Of a stretch of DNA of 64,000 nucleotides, positions 26,498 through 35,900 are shown in pieces. Under the pieces are notes generated by a model. The model saw nothing but the letters and a program-made list of their open reading frames with translations. It had not been told where the DNA came from and made no database searches. The stretch lies in NCBI GenBank assembly GCA_038322235.1, contig JBBQFQ010000019.1, positions 21,170 to 85,169 on the forward strand. The letters are read 5' to 3'. The translations under genes were made by a program, and so were the position numbers. This DNA comes from SZAS-18 sp038322235. Lineage in GTDB: Bacteria > Verrucomicrobiota > Verrucomicrobiia > Chthoniobacterales > SZAS-18. Numbering within the stretch: position 1 is the first letter of the stretch; each line of letters opens with the position of its first letter.

Positions 26498-27202
26498 ATG
26501 GCGCCCGCCCCGTGGCTGAGCGTCGTGATCCCGTGCTGGAATGATGCGGAAGCGCTCGACCGCGCGCTCCAGTCCTTCGGCGCGGCCGCGCCATCGGGCG
26601 AGGCTGAGATCATCGTGGCCGATGCCAGCGCCGGCCAGGAATGCCGGACCACCGCCGTAGCCCGAAACGCGATCGTCGTCCCGTGTGAGCGCCCGAATCG
26701 CGGCGCCCAGATGAATGCGGGCGCCTCGCGGGCGGCGGGTGGGTGGCTGCTCTTCCATCACGCCGACACCGAATTCACGCCCGCCCACTTCGGCGCCCTG
26801 CGGGACGTGCGCGACCGCACGGAAGTGCTCGGCGGGGCGTTCCACCGGAAATTCGACGAGCGCCATCCGCGACTGCGCTGGCTGGAGCGCTTTCACCGCA
26901 CGATGGGCACGCACCTTGGCGCCACGATCTACGGCGATCAATCGTTCTACGTCAGGCGCGAACATTTCGCACGGCTGGGCGGCTTCGCAGATTATCCGCT
27001 GATGGAGGACATGGAGTTCTCGAAGCGACTGCGTCGGGCCGGAGGCGTGCACCTGCTGGATCCGCCCATCGCGACGTCGGCCCGCCGGTCCCAGAAAAAC
27101 GGGGCTTGGCGGACGTCGATGCAAAACGGAGCCTTCATCGTACTCTTCAAACTCGGCGTCTCGCCCGTGCGACTGCACCGGTGGTACTACGCGCTCAAGT
27201 AG
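26498..27202 (+). CDS. Family 2 glycosyltransferase (TIGR04283-like)
   Basis: 234 residues of the GT-A fold: VVIPCWNDAEALDRAL, NRGAQMNAGASRAAGGWLLF, then HADT as the DxD-type metal site, and the acceptor-side segment YPLMEDMEFSKRLRRAG. It matches the TIGR04283 glycosyltransferase group in length and motifs. Substrate and product are unknown. The ATG is one base after the stop codon of the rhomboid-like gene, so they form an operon. It converges on the ClC gene. Confidence 0.88.
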   Translation: MAPAPWLSVVIPCWNDAEALDRALQSFGAAAPSGEAEIIVADASAGQECRTTAVARNAIVVPCERPNRGAQMNAGASRAAGGWLLFHHADTEFTPAHFGALRDVRDRTEVLGGAFHRKFDERHPRLRWLERFHRTMGTHLGATIYGDQSFYVRREHFARLGGFADYPLMEDMEFSKRLRRAGGVHLLDPPIATSARRSQKNGAWRTSMQNGAFIVLFKLGVSPVRLHRWYYALK

Positions 27203-27204
27203 CG

Positions 27205-29013
27205 TTACCTCGGTGCGGGCGGCGCGACCGCGATCGGGACGGCGGTGGTGTTGGCCTTGGCCCGATCGGCGAGGGCGAGGATCAGATCCGTCTTCGAGAG
27301 ACTCCCCAGCAGCCGGCGCTCGCCCTTCGCGGAGACAACCGGCAGGCGCTCGAATTCGACGTGCGCGAAGCGCTCCAGCGCATCGGGGAGCGGCACCTCC
27401 GGCGTGATGGTGGGAAAGTCGTCCCGCCGCAATTCGTCCGCGATCACCAGGCGCGCGAGCTCCGGCGTGCCGAGAAAATTCTTCACGTCGTGCAACGACA
27501 CCGCACCCTGAAAAATTCCCCGCGCATCGGTCACGTAGAGAAAGCTGAAGCGATTCGTGAGGAACGTCTGGGCGACCTCCTCGAAGGGCGCATTTCCCCG
27601 GACCGAGGGGGGATCGGATTTCATGAGGTCGCCAACGCGCAGGGAGGCGATCCGGCTTTCGTAGGTCGGCCGCTCGTCCCGGCCGCGGAGCGACTCACTG
27701 TAGACCGAGCGCGGATCGACACCGCGGGCGACGAAATACGCCACCACGCAAGCGGGCATGAGCGGGAGCACCACCTGGTAATCGAGCGTGAGCTCGAAGA
27801 GCATCAGCACGGCCATCATCGGCGCGTGCGTCGTCCCCGCGAGAAACGCGCCCATCCCGACGAGCGCAAAGCGCACCGCCTGGTCCGACATTCCCGGCAG
27901 GATCGGCGCGAGGACGTAATGCAGCAGTGCCCCGAGACTGGCGCCGACGAACAAGGTGGGCGTAAAGACGCCGCCGACGGCGCCGGAGCCGAAGGTGGCA
28001 CCCGTGGCGAGAAGCTTGAGCAGAAGAATCACCGCGACCGCCTGAAAGGCCAGCTGGCCCTGCAGGATCTCGCTCACGACCGTTTCGCCATTTCCACAGA
28101 CCTGCGGACACCAGATCGCGATGACTCCGACGAGCAGTCCGCCCAGGGCGGGCTTGAAGAGTGCTGGCAGGGGCACGCGCGTAAAGAAGGCCTGTCCGGT
28201 GCGCAGGAGCGCGAGAAAGGCCGGCGCAGCCAGCCCGCAAAGCAGTCCGATGACGAGCGCCGGGATCACCTCGGTGAGCGGAGCTGGCGGGAGCACGGGA
28301 ATGAGGTAGAGCTGCGCCGGGCCGAGCGCCTGCCGGACCGTGAGGGTGGAAACGACCGAGGCAAAGACAAGCGGTCCAAAGCTCTCCATCGCGAGCGAGC
28401 CGAGCAGAATCTCCGCGACGAAGAGCGCCGCGGCGATGGGGGCATTGTACGCGGCCGCGATCCCGGCAGCGGCCCCGCAGGCGACGAGAAGACGCCGCCG
28501 CGGAGCGGGCCAGCGTCCGAATTTTCCGAGGAGTGAGGCGACGAGCGCCGAGAGCTGCACGAGCGGGCCTTCGCGACCGATCGACGCGCCGGTTGAGATG
28601 GAAAACAGGGCAGAGAGGGATTTGACGATACTCGCGCGGAAACCGATCCGGCCATCGCCGAGCAGCACTGCCTCCATGAAATCCCGGCTCGCACCGGGAC
28701 TGCCGGTGAGGCGCGGACCGAGATAGATGAGGAGCCCAGCGATGAGACCTCCCACCGCCGGCACCGCCACGCGCTGCCAGAGCGGCATCGCTTCGAAGGC
28801 CGCCACGGCCGAGCCCCCGTGCTGCGTGAAGAGCCATTGCAGATTGCGGGTCAGCGCGCGGAAACCGAGGGCGGCGAGTCCGCCGCCGAGACCGACGATT
28901 CCCGCCCAGAAGAGCGAGAGCTGCAGATCCGTGGGCCGGAGGTGTTCCGCGATCCAGACACGCACCCGCAGCAGGGCGACGAGGCGGGGTTGGAGCGGAA
29001 GCGCGGATTTCAC
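27205..29013 (-). CDS. ClC-family chloride channel/transporter with C-terminal CBS pair
   Basis: 602 residues. The first about 430 form a ClC membrane domain with around ten hydrophobic helices, the gating-glutamate motif GREGP and the filter segment GAVGGVFTPTLFVGA. The last 150 residues form two CBS domains (LMKSDPPSVRGNAPFEEVAQ and DFPTITPEVPLPDALERF) which may bind adenine nucleotides. The internal proton glutamate of ClC-type exchangers is not obvious: FVAEILLG has isoleucine where exchangers carry the second glutamate. It moves chloride, with or without proton exchange. Confidence 0.93.
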   Translation of the reverse strand: MKSALPLQPRLVALLRVRVWIAEHLRPTDLQLSLFWAGIVGLGGGLAALGFRALTRNLQWLFTQHGGSAVAAFEAMPLWQRVAVPAVGGLIAGLLIYLGPRLTGSPGASRDFMEAVLLGDGRIGFRASIVKSLSALFSISTGASIGREGPLVQLSALVASLLGKFGRWPAPRRRLLVACGAAAGIAAAYNAPIAAALFVAEILLGSLAMESFGPLVFASVVSTLTVRQALGPAQLYLIPVLPPAPLTEVIPALVIGLLCGLAAPAFLALLRTGQAFFTRVPLPALFKPALGGLLVGVIAIWCPQVCGNGETVVSEILQGQLAFQAVAVILLLKLLATGATFGSGAVGGVFTPTLFVGASLGALLHYVLAPILPGMSDQAVRFALVGMGAFLAGTTHAPMMAVLMLFELTLDYQVVLPLMPACVVAYFVARGVDPRSVYSESLRGRDERPTYESRIASLRVGDLMKSDPPSVRGNAPFEEVAQTFLTNRFSFLYVTDARGIFQGAVSLHDVKNFLGTPELARLVIADELRRDDFPTITPEVPLPDALERFAHVEFERLPVVSAKGERRLLGSLSKTDLILALADRAKANTTAVPIAVAPPAPR

Positions 29014-29169
29014 ATCAAGTTCGAGACGAGGCGCGCGGCCAGTGGCTCGGGCGCCGTCACCCCGCGCTGCGCTGCGTCAGACCTTAGCCGGAGAGGATCG
29101 GATGGGAAGAGCCGGTCTGATTCATCTTCGCGATTGCGGCGGGCGCCGCCCGACCTATCTGCGGGCGCG

Positions 29170-30036
29170 ATGGACCATCCCGAACCCCCCTCCCCCGCCC
29201 GCGCCTCGATTGATCAGCTCGTCGACATTGTCGCCACGCTCCGAGCCCCGGGTGGGTGCCCCTGGGATCGCGAACAAACGCATTCCTCGCTGCGCGGCTC
29301 CCTCCTCGAGGAGACGCATGAGGTCATCGCCGCGATCGAGAGCGGCGATCGCGAGAACCTGCGCGAGGAACTCGGCGACCTCCTGCTGCACGTCGTCTTT
29401 CACTCGCAGATCGAGCGCGAACTCGGGACCTTCACCTTCGAAGACGTCGCGGCCGGGGAATGCGACAAGATGATCCGGCGGCATCCGCACGTCTTTGGGC
29501 CCGACGCGGGCGAACTCGGCGACAGCGGCGCCGTCCTCACTCAGTGGGAGGAGTTGAAAAAGCGCGAAAAGGGAAACGGCCCGGCCAATGCCTCCGTGCT
29601 CGACAATCTGCCGCCTTCACTTCCGACCATCATGCGCGCCCAAAAGGCGCAGGACAAGGCGGCGCGCCTGGGGTTTGACTGGCCGGTCGACGACATGCGC
29701 CCGGTTCTCGCGAAGCTGCGCGAAGAGATCGCGGAACTCGAGGAGGCCCTCGCCGAGGGCGTTCCCGCGGCGATCGAGGATGAGCTCGGCGACCTCTTCT
29801 TCAGCGTGGTGAATGTCGCGCGGCGGCTCCGCGTTGATGGAGAACTCGCCGCCCACAGGGCAACCGAGAAATTCATCGCGCGATTCCGGGCGACCGAGAT
29901 CGCGATTCGCGCGGCGAAGGGCGAGCCAAAGTCCGCCACCCCCGAGGAATGGGACACCGCGTGGGAGGCGGCAAAGGCCGCAGCGTGCGGCTTCTGCCGC
30001 GTGACGAGACGAGCACCGGACTTAATAAGTTTCTAG
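29170..30036 (+). CDS. mazG: Nucleoside triphosphate pyrophosphohydrolase MazG
   Basis: 288 residues with two tandem MazG domains. The first has LRAPGGCPWDREQTHSSL and LLEETHEVIAAIESGD with the EExxE and later ELGDLLLHVVFH metal-binding pattern; the second has KLREEIAELEEAL and DELGDLFFSVVNVAR. It hydrolyses nucleoside triphosphates to monophosphates and pyrophosphate, cleaning the nucleotide pool or tuning ppGpp. The last residues (VTRRAPDLISF) go beyond the usual end. It is divergent from the ClC gene, with 156 bases between. Confidence 0.95.
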   Translation: MDHPEPPSPARASIDQLVDIVATLRAPGGCPWDREQTHSSLRGSLLEETHEVIAAIESGDRENLREELGDLLLHVVFHSQIERELGTFTFEDVAAGECDKMIRRHPHVFGPDAGELGDSGAVLTQWEELKKREKGNGPANASVLDNLPPSLPTIMRAQKAQDKAARLGFDWPVDDMRPVLAKLREEIAELEEALAEGVPAAIEDELGDLFFSVVNVARRLRVDGELAAHRATEKFIARFRATEIAIRAAKGEPKSATPEEWDTAWEAAKAAACGFCRVTRRAPDLISF

Positions 30037-30118
30037 TTGCTAACTTATCCAGTTCGATAAGGTGCGGGCGTTGCGTCCACGCCGACGGCTTGGAGGCAAA
30101 CGCGTCCCAGCGCGACCC

Positions 30119-31480
30119 ATGCCCCATCGCCCCATCCTTCCTCGCCTCGGCTTCTTCACCTCTTTATCGGTGGCCCTGCTGGGGCTTTTCGCCCAGACAG
30201 CCGCTGCGGGAGAATCCGTCCCGGCTCCCGCGGCCGAAACGCCCTCCGAAGACTGGAGCTTCCATTTGCAGGGGACGGAGATCGTTCAGGGGCATCCGGA
30301 TTTCAACGCGCGCTATCGCGGCGAGCACAGCCTGCGCGGCGGCGAGACCCGAAACACGACGAGCCTGACGTTCTTCCTCGGCCGGCGGCTCTGGACCGGT
30401 GCGGAGGTCTATCTCAATCCAGAAATTGTGCAGGGTTCGGGCCTCAGCAACACCTTCGGCCTCGCCGGTTACCCGAACGGCGAAGCGCAGCGGGCGGGTT
30501 CCGTTGTCCCAAAGATCTATCTCGCCCGGGTGATCTTCCGCCAGACGATCGGACTCGGCGGCGAGAAGGAGACCGTCGAGGGCGATGCGAACATCCTGGC
30601 GGGCAAGCGGGACGTCTCGCGCATCACTCTGACGCTCGGGCGCCTCAGCGTGGGGGATTTCTTCGATGGCAACACCTATTCCCACGATGCCCGCTCGCAG
30701 TTTCTGAACTGGTCGCTCTTCGACACTGGTGCCTATGATTTCCCGGCCGATGCGCGGGGTTACACGGAGGGTGCCGCGGTCGAGTGGAACGAGAAGGATT
30801 TCACGGTCCGACTCGGGGCGTTTCGGCTGCCGGAGTTCGCCAACGGCTTGAGTCTCGATCAAAGATTCTTCCGTGGGATGGGTTACGTTGCCGAGTACGA
30901 ACGCCGGTTCATGCTGGGGGACGATCACGCCGGCCGCGTCCGCCTGCTGGTCTACGCGAACCAGTCGAATGCCGCCAGCTATCGCTCCGCCCTCGCGCAA
31001 CGTCTGCCCGACGGCACGCCGGATCTCGACGCCGGCCGTCGCTACCGCTTCAAGTTCGGCGTCGCGCTCAGCGCGGAGCAGGAGGTCGTGAAAAACGTCG
31101 GCGTCTTTCTGCGCGCCGGCTGGAACAACGGTCAAAGCGAGAGCTACGCGTTCACCGAGATCGACCGCACGATCGCGCTCGGAGTGAACATCAAAGGCGC
31201 GGCCTGGGGTCGGAAGGACGATACCCTCGGTGTCGCCGGAGTGGTCAACGGCATCAGCACCGCACACCGGGCGTTCCTCGGCGCCGGGGGACTCGGCATT
31301 CTGATTGGCGACGGCCGGCTGCGCTACGGGCCGGAACAGATCGTCGAGACCTACTATTCCATCGCGCTTCGCCAGAAGGTCTGGCTCACGTTCGACTACC
31401 AGTTCGTGAATCATCCCGCCTACAATCGCGATCGCGGACCGGTCCATCTACCGGGCGCACGAGTGCACTTCGAGTATTAA
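30119..31480 (+). CDS. OprB-family carbohydrate-selective porin
   Basis: 453 residues with an N-terminal signal peptide (LGLFAQTAAAGE). The mature sequence is a series of amphipathic strands, including WSFHLQGTEIVQGHPDFNA, LTLGRLSVGDFFDGNTYSHD and RSQFLNWSLFDTGAYDFP, which mark the OprB/AlgE-like carbohydrate porins. It ends in a strand finishing with aromatic Tyr (ARVHFEY), as usual for outer-membrane barrels. It sits in the outer membrane and passes sugars. Its stop is 14 bases from the end of the convergent RND efflux gene. Confidence 0.88.
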   Translation: MPHRPILPRLGFFTSLSVALLGLFAQTAAAGESVPAPAAETPSEDWSFHLQGTEIVQGHPDFNARYRGEHSLRGGETRNTTSLTFFLGRRLWTGAEVYLNPEIVQGSGLSNTFGLAGYPNGEAQRAGSVVPKIYLARVIFRQTIGLGGEKETVEGDANILAGKRDVSRITLTLGRLSVGDFFDGNTYSHDARSQFLNWSLFDTGAYDFPADARGYTEGAAVEWNEKDFTVRLGAFRLPEFANGLSLDQRFFRGMGYVAEYERRFMLGDDHAGRVRLLVYANQSNAASYRSALAQRLPDGTPDLDAGRRYRFKFGVALSAEQEVVKNVGVFLRAGWNNGQSESYAFTEIDRTIALGVNIKGAAWGRKDDTLGVAGVVNGISTAHRAFLGAGGLGILIGDGRLRYGPEQIVETYYSIALRQKVWLTFDYQFVNHPAYNRDRGPVHLPGARVHFEY

Positions 31481-31494
31481 GCCCGGCGCGCCAC

Positions 31495-34400
31495 TCACCG
31501 CGGATTCCGCTCGGGCTCGACCGGATAAGGCGGCAACAGGCAGACGCAGACGGCGGGGAGGACGAAGAGCGTGAGGAGCGTGCTGCTCACGAGTCCGCCC
31601 ACGATCACGACCGCGAATGGCCGGGCCGTTTCGGCGCCGACGGCATGCGACAGCGCCGCGGGCAGGAGGCCGAAGGCCGCCATCGCGCTGGTCATCAGCA
31701 CGGCGCGCAGGCGCGCGCTCGCTCCCTCGCGGATGGCCTCCAAGCGCGGCACCTTCAGAATCAGATAGTCGCGCACCTGCTCGAGCAAAATGACGCCGTT
31801 CTGGACCGAGGCCCCAAAGAGCGCGACGAAGCCCGCGAGTGCCGAGACCGACAGCGGCAGCCCCGCGAGCGCCAGACCGACGATGCCGCCGATCGCGGAG
31901 AGCGGGACGCCGAGCAGGACGAGCAGCGTGTAGCGGGCATTGCGGAATGCCGTGTAGAGAAGAAAACCGATGATTGCGAGCGTGATGGGTACGACCACAG
32001 CGAGTCGCGCCAGCGCGCGCTGCTGACTCTCGAAATTCCCCGCCCACTGCAGCCGGTAACCGTTGGGAAGCTTCAGATGCTCAGCCACCGCGCTCTGGGC
32101 CTCGCGCACGACGGAACCCAGATCGCGACCACGCACGGCGAACTTCGCCGCGACCCGCCGCGAGTTTTCCTCGCGATAGATCCGGGCGAATCCGTTGCGA
32201 GTCTCCACGTCCGCAATGCGCCCGAGCGTGAGCAATTCCCCGGCGGAGCCGAAAATTGGAATCTCCCGAATGCGCTCCGGGCTCGTGATGGACGTCGGAT
32301 CGAGCTTCACGGCCAGATCAAACGAGCGTTCTCCTTCGATCACGGTCGTCGCGATCGCTCCGCCAAACGCGGTTTCGACGACCGTGTTCACGTCCGCGAC
32401 GGCAAGACCGAAGCGCGCGACGGAAGCGCGATTGACGCTGACCTGGACCTGCGGCTGACCGGCGAGTTGCTCCGCGGCGACATCGACCGCGCCTGGCACC
32501 TCCCGGAGAATGCGGGCGAGATGATCGGCGAGGCGCTGCAGAACGTCGGCATCCGGTCCAAAGATTTTTACCCCCATCTCGCCCTTCAAACCGCTGACCG
32601 CTTCGTTCACGTTGTCCTCGATCACCTGGCTGAAAAGCAGATCGCAGCCCGGGAGCTCGATCTGGAGCTGCTCGTTCATCGCTGCGCACAACGCCTCGCG
32701 CGTGCGCGGCACCTTCCATTCCGCCGGCGGACGCAGATCCACGAGGATTTCCGCCTGCTCGAATCCGCCGATGTCCGTGCCGTCGTCGGGACGCCCGATC
32801 TGGGTCACGACGATCCGCGTCTCCGCAAATCCCGCCAGCACGCGCCGCGCCCGCCCCGTGAGCCGGGCGGCTTCGGTGGGTGAGATCGAACCCGGGAGCG
32901 TGAGATGCACCCAGAGCGAACCCTCTTCCAGCTTCGGCAGAAACTCGGAGCCGAGACGCGAACCGACCAGCAGGGCGAGCCCGAGCGCGACGGCGCCTCC
33001 GGCGATGATCGGAATGGGCCGCGCGAGGACCCGTTGGAGCAGCGGCAGGTAAGCCCGGCGAAGCTGCCGGACGATCCAGGGCTCGAGATGCGCGGGCCGA
33101 CCGGATTCGCCCGATCCGGCCCGCGACCGGACGAAAAACGAAGCGAGGACCGGAACGACGACGAGCGCAAGAATCGTCCCGACGATGATCGCGAAGCTCA
33201 GGGTCAGGGCCATCGGGCGGAAAATCCGCCCCTCGACGCGCTGCAGCGTGAAGAGCGGGAGAAAAGCCGCGAGCAGCACCACCTTCGAAAAGAGCAGCGG
33301 GCGTGCGACCTGGCCCGCGCCCTCGACGATCGCATCCTGAATGGTCCGGCCCTCGGCATCGCGTCGGTGCAGAATATTTTCGATGATGACGACGGCGGCG
33401 TCGACGATGATTCCGAAATCGATCGCCCCCATCGAAATCAGGTTGGCGGGGATATGCTGCAGATCGAGTAGCGCGAATGCGCCGAGGAGGGCGAGCGGAA
33501 TGACGGCCGCGACGACCAGCGCCGAGCGCCAGTGGCGGACGCCGAGGAAGGTGATCAGCACCAGCAGCACGAGAGCGATTCCCTCGATCATGTTCTGCCG
33601 CACCGTCTCGAGCGTTCGATCGATCAGGGCCTTCCGATTGTAATGCGGCACGAGTTTCACGCCCGGCGGCAGATATGTGCGATTGATCTCCTCCGCCTTC
33701 GCGGCCACGCGCTCCACGACATCCAGCGCATTCTCCCCCTTTCGGAGAAGCACGATGCCCTGCACGACGTCGTCGCGGTCGGTCTTATCCACCGTCACGC
33801 CCTCGATGGGTTTGTTTAGCCCGACGCGACCGAGGCGCGTCTGAAATCCGCTCTGGACGATCGCAACGTCGCTCACTTTGATCGGCGTGCCGTTGCGGAC
33901 GGCGAGGACCGTCGCGCGAATGTCGTCGAGCGTGCCGATCAAACCGAGTCCGCGCACGATGAACATCTGCGTGCCGCGCTCGATGTAGGCGCCGCCAGCG
34001 TTCTTGTTCGAGACCGCGAGCGCATCGACCACCGTCTTCAGCGGAAGGTTCAGGGCCTTGAGCCGGAGCGGATCCACGAGCACCTGGTATTGCCGCGTGG
34101 GCCCACCAAAACCCACGACATCGACCACTCCCGCGACGGTGCGGAACTGGCGCTCGACCACCCAGTCCTCGAGCGCCCGCAGCTCCGTCGCGGGAAATCC
34201 GGGAGGCGCCTGCAGCGTGTAGCGATAGATCTCGCCGACCGGAGTCGCATCCGGCGAGATCGCCGCCTGCGCGCCGGCGGGAAGCGTCACCTGCGCGAGT
34301 TGCTGGGAAACGAGGAGGCGCGAACGGAACCCGTCGGCCTCGTCTTCAAAGACGATTGTCACAACCGAGAGACCGAAGAGGGAGATGGAGCGCAGACTCG

Positions 34401-34635
34401 CCCGTTGGGGAATGGAGTTGAGTTGGTTCTCGACGGGCACCGTGAGGAACTTCTCGATCTCCTCGGCCGCATGGCCGGGCCAGAGCGTGATGACCTGGGT
34501 TTGAAGATTGGTGACATCCGGATACGCCTCGATCGGGAGGCGGCGGAACGCGGCGACGCCCGCGCAGACATACGCGACCAGCAACCCCACGATCAGGGTC
34601 CGCTGCTGGAGGATAAGCGAAATCAAACGCGGCAT
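31495..34635 (-). CDS. Heavy-metal efflux RND transporter (CzcA/CusA family)
   Basis: 1046 residues with the RND layout: membrane helix, large periplasmic loop, helices 2-6, second loop, helices 8-12. Family signatures are EAYPDVTNLQTQV near the N-terminus, VENQLNSIP and the TM4 motif AIDFGIIVDAAVVIIEN, whose acidic residues mark the heavy-metal (HME) subgroup. It uses proton motive force to expel divalent or monovalent metal ions through a tripartite envelope complex. It is the last gene of a CBA operon, seven bases behind the membrane fusion protein gene. Metal specificity cannot be read from the sequence. Confidence 0.95.
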   Translation of the reverse strand: MPRLISLILQQRTLIVGLLVAYVCAGVAAFRRLPIEAYPDVTNLQTQVITLWPGHAAEEIEKFLTVPVENQLNSIPQRASLRSISLFGLSVVTIVFEDEADGFRSRLLVSQQLAQVTLPAGAQAAISPDATPVGEIYRYTLQAPPGFPATELRALEDWVVERQFRTVAGVVDVVGFGGPTRQYQVLVDPLRLKALNLPLKTVVDALAVSNKNAGGAYIERGTQMFIVRGLGLIGTLDDIRATVLAVRNGTPIKVSDVAIVQSGFQTRLGRVGLNKPIEGVTVDKTDRDDVVQGIVLLRKGENALDVVERVAAKAEEINRTYLPPGVKLVPHYNRKALIDRTLETVRQNMIEGIALVLLVLITFLGVRHWRSALVVAAVIPLALLGAFALLDLQHIPANLISMGAIDFGIIVDAAVVIIENILHRRDAEGRTIQDAIVEGAGQVARPLLFSKVVLLAAFLPLFTLQRVEGRIFRPMALTLSFAIIVGTILALVVVPVLASFFVRSRAGSGESGRPAHLEPWIVRQLRRAYLPLLQRVLARPIPIIAGGAVALGLALLVGSRLGSEFLPKLEEGSLWVHLTLPGSISPTEAARLTGRARRVLAGFAETRIVVTQIGRPDDGTDIGGFEQAEILVDLRPPAEWKVPRTREALCAAMNEQLQIELPGCDLLFSQVIEDNVNEAVSGLKGEMGVKIFGPDADVLQRLADHLARILREVPGAVDVAAEQLAGQPQVQVSVNRASVARFGLAVADVNTVVETAFGGAIATTVIEGERSFDLAVKLDPTSITSPERIREIPIFGSAGELLTLGRIADVETRNGFARIYREENSRRVAAKFAVRGRDLGSVVREAQSAVAEHLKLPNGYRLQWAGNFESQQRALARLAVVVPITLAIIGFLLYTAFRNARYTLLVLLGVPLSAIGGIVGLALAGLPLSVSALAGFVALFGASVQNGVILLEQVRDYLILKVPRLEAIREGASARLRAVLMTSAMAAFGLLPAALSHAVGAETARPFAVVIVGGLVSSTLLTLFVLPAVCVCLLPPYPVEPERNPR

Positions 34636-34642
34636 TTTGGTG

Positions 34643-35881
34643 TCAGTGAGCAGTATCTCCGGCGATTGCGTCGCCGAGGATTTCGTTCAGCAGCAACGCG
34701 CCTTCCGTCACGACGCGCAGGCCCGGCACGAGCGTCTGTCCGGACACCACCACCGAGTTGCCGTTGTCGCGGCCGACGACGACCTCCACCCGCTCGAAGC
34801 GCCGGTCGCTCCGCGCGACGTACGCCCAGTATTTTCCGTCCGAGTAGACGACCGCCCGCGTCGGCAAAGACACCTCCACTGCCGCCGTCTCCGGCAGCGT
34901 GACGGTGGCGCTCACGTACATCTCGGCGCGGAGCGCGCCGTCGGGGTTGTCGATGACCGCCCGCGCACGCGCGACGCGGGTGATGGGATCGAGCGCCGCT
35001 GAGACGGCCGAAAGCCGACCGGAAAACGTGCGCCCTGGAAGCGTCGCCGCGGTCACCTCCACCGCCTGTCCGGCGGCGAGCTGCGTGAGCGCGGCCTCGG
35101 GCACATCGAGCCACATCCAGAGACTCTTGGGGTCGGACACGATGAAGAGGGGAGCGGCGAGCTCCGGCACGCTGGCGAGGACGAGATCGGGGCGGACCTC
35201 CTGGCCCGGATTCACTTTCCGGTCGACGACAACGCCCGCGATCGGGCTCCGCACGGTGAACAGATCCGTGAAACTGCTGTCGGTCGCGAGCGTTTCGAGC
35301 AGCCGCAGACGCCGCGTCGCGCGCTCGAGCTCCGCCGCTGCCCGTGCGCGATCGGCCACGGCGGCATCGACATCCTTCTGCGCCGCCGCCCCGTGCGCGA
35401 GGAGCGCGCGTTGCCGGTCGAGCGTCTTGGCCGTCTGGGCGTCGTCACTGGTCGCCTTGCGGAAATCCGCCTGCGCCTGGCCGAAGTCCGGGGAGCGGAG
35501 CGCCCCGAGCTCGTCATTCTCCGCGACCCGTTGACCGATATCCGCGGTGATGCGCTCCACCCGGCCCGCGACCGGGGTGAAGATGCGCACGGTCTTGTCC
35601 TCGTTCCACGCCAGCCGTCCGGTGAATTGTCCCCTGAGGGACGGCGCCGGGAGCACTTCGCTGGTCTGGATGGCCCGGAGCTGCGGGCTGCGATCCGGGA
35701 ATTCCACGTCGCGCGCATTCACCACCCGGGGCGGAGCGAAGGCGGCTTCATCCTTCGGTTTGGCCCGGCCACAGGCGACGAAGGTGGACGACGCCAGAAC
35801 CAGCGCGAGCACCTGAATCCATTGCCCGCGACAGGCGTCGGTGGGCGCGCGATGGGACGAATTTCGAAGAAAAGCGTTCAT
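34643..35881 (-). CDS. Efflux RND periplasmic adaptor (CzcB-like), lipoprotein
   Basis: 412 residues. The signal peptide ends in a lipobox-like STFVACG, suggesting an inner-membrane-anchored lipoprotein. The barrel-sandwich/hairpin part shows GRLAWNEDKTVRIFTPVAGR and FTVRSPIAGVVVDRKVNPGQ, the two halves of the lipoyl-like domain, flanking an Ala-rich coiled coil (about 155-215). It links the RND pump to the outer-membrane channel. The ATG at 35881 gives a proper signal peptide. It lies 19 bases downstream of the TolC-type gene. Confidence 0.92.
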   Translation of the reverse strand: MNAFLRNSSHRAPTDACRGQWIQVLALVLASSTFVACGRAKPKDEAAFAPPRVVNARDVEFPDRSPQLRAIQTSEVLPAPSLRGQFTGRLAWNEDKTVRIFTPVAGRVERITADIGQRVAENDELGALRSPDFGQAQADFRKATSDDAQTAKTLDRQRALLAHGAAAQKDVDAAVADRARAAAELERATRRLRLLETLATDSSFTDLFTVRSPIAGVVVDRKVNPGQEVRPDLVLASVPELAAPLFIVSDPKSLWMWLDVPEAALTQLAAGQAVEVTAATLPGRTFSGRLSAVSAALDPITRVARARAVIDNPDGALRAEMYVSATVTLPETAAVEVSLPTRAVVYSDGKYWAYVARSDRRFERVEVVVGRDNGNSVVVSGQTLVPGLRVVTEGALLLNEILGDAIAGDTAH

Positions 35882-35900
35882 GAAAAGATAAGTGGCGCTC

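Noticed and set aside
26743..28536. Plus-strand frame of about 600 codons across the glycosyltransferase and ClC genes
   Set aside because: It overlaps two well-supported genes and reads as charged low-complexity sequence.
30784..32883. Plus-strand frame of about 700 codons over the porin end and efflux pump
   Set aside because: Mirror of the RND pump gene, whose motifs are clear on the minus strand.
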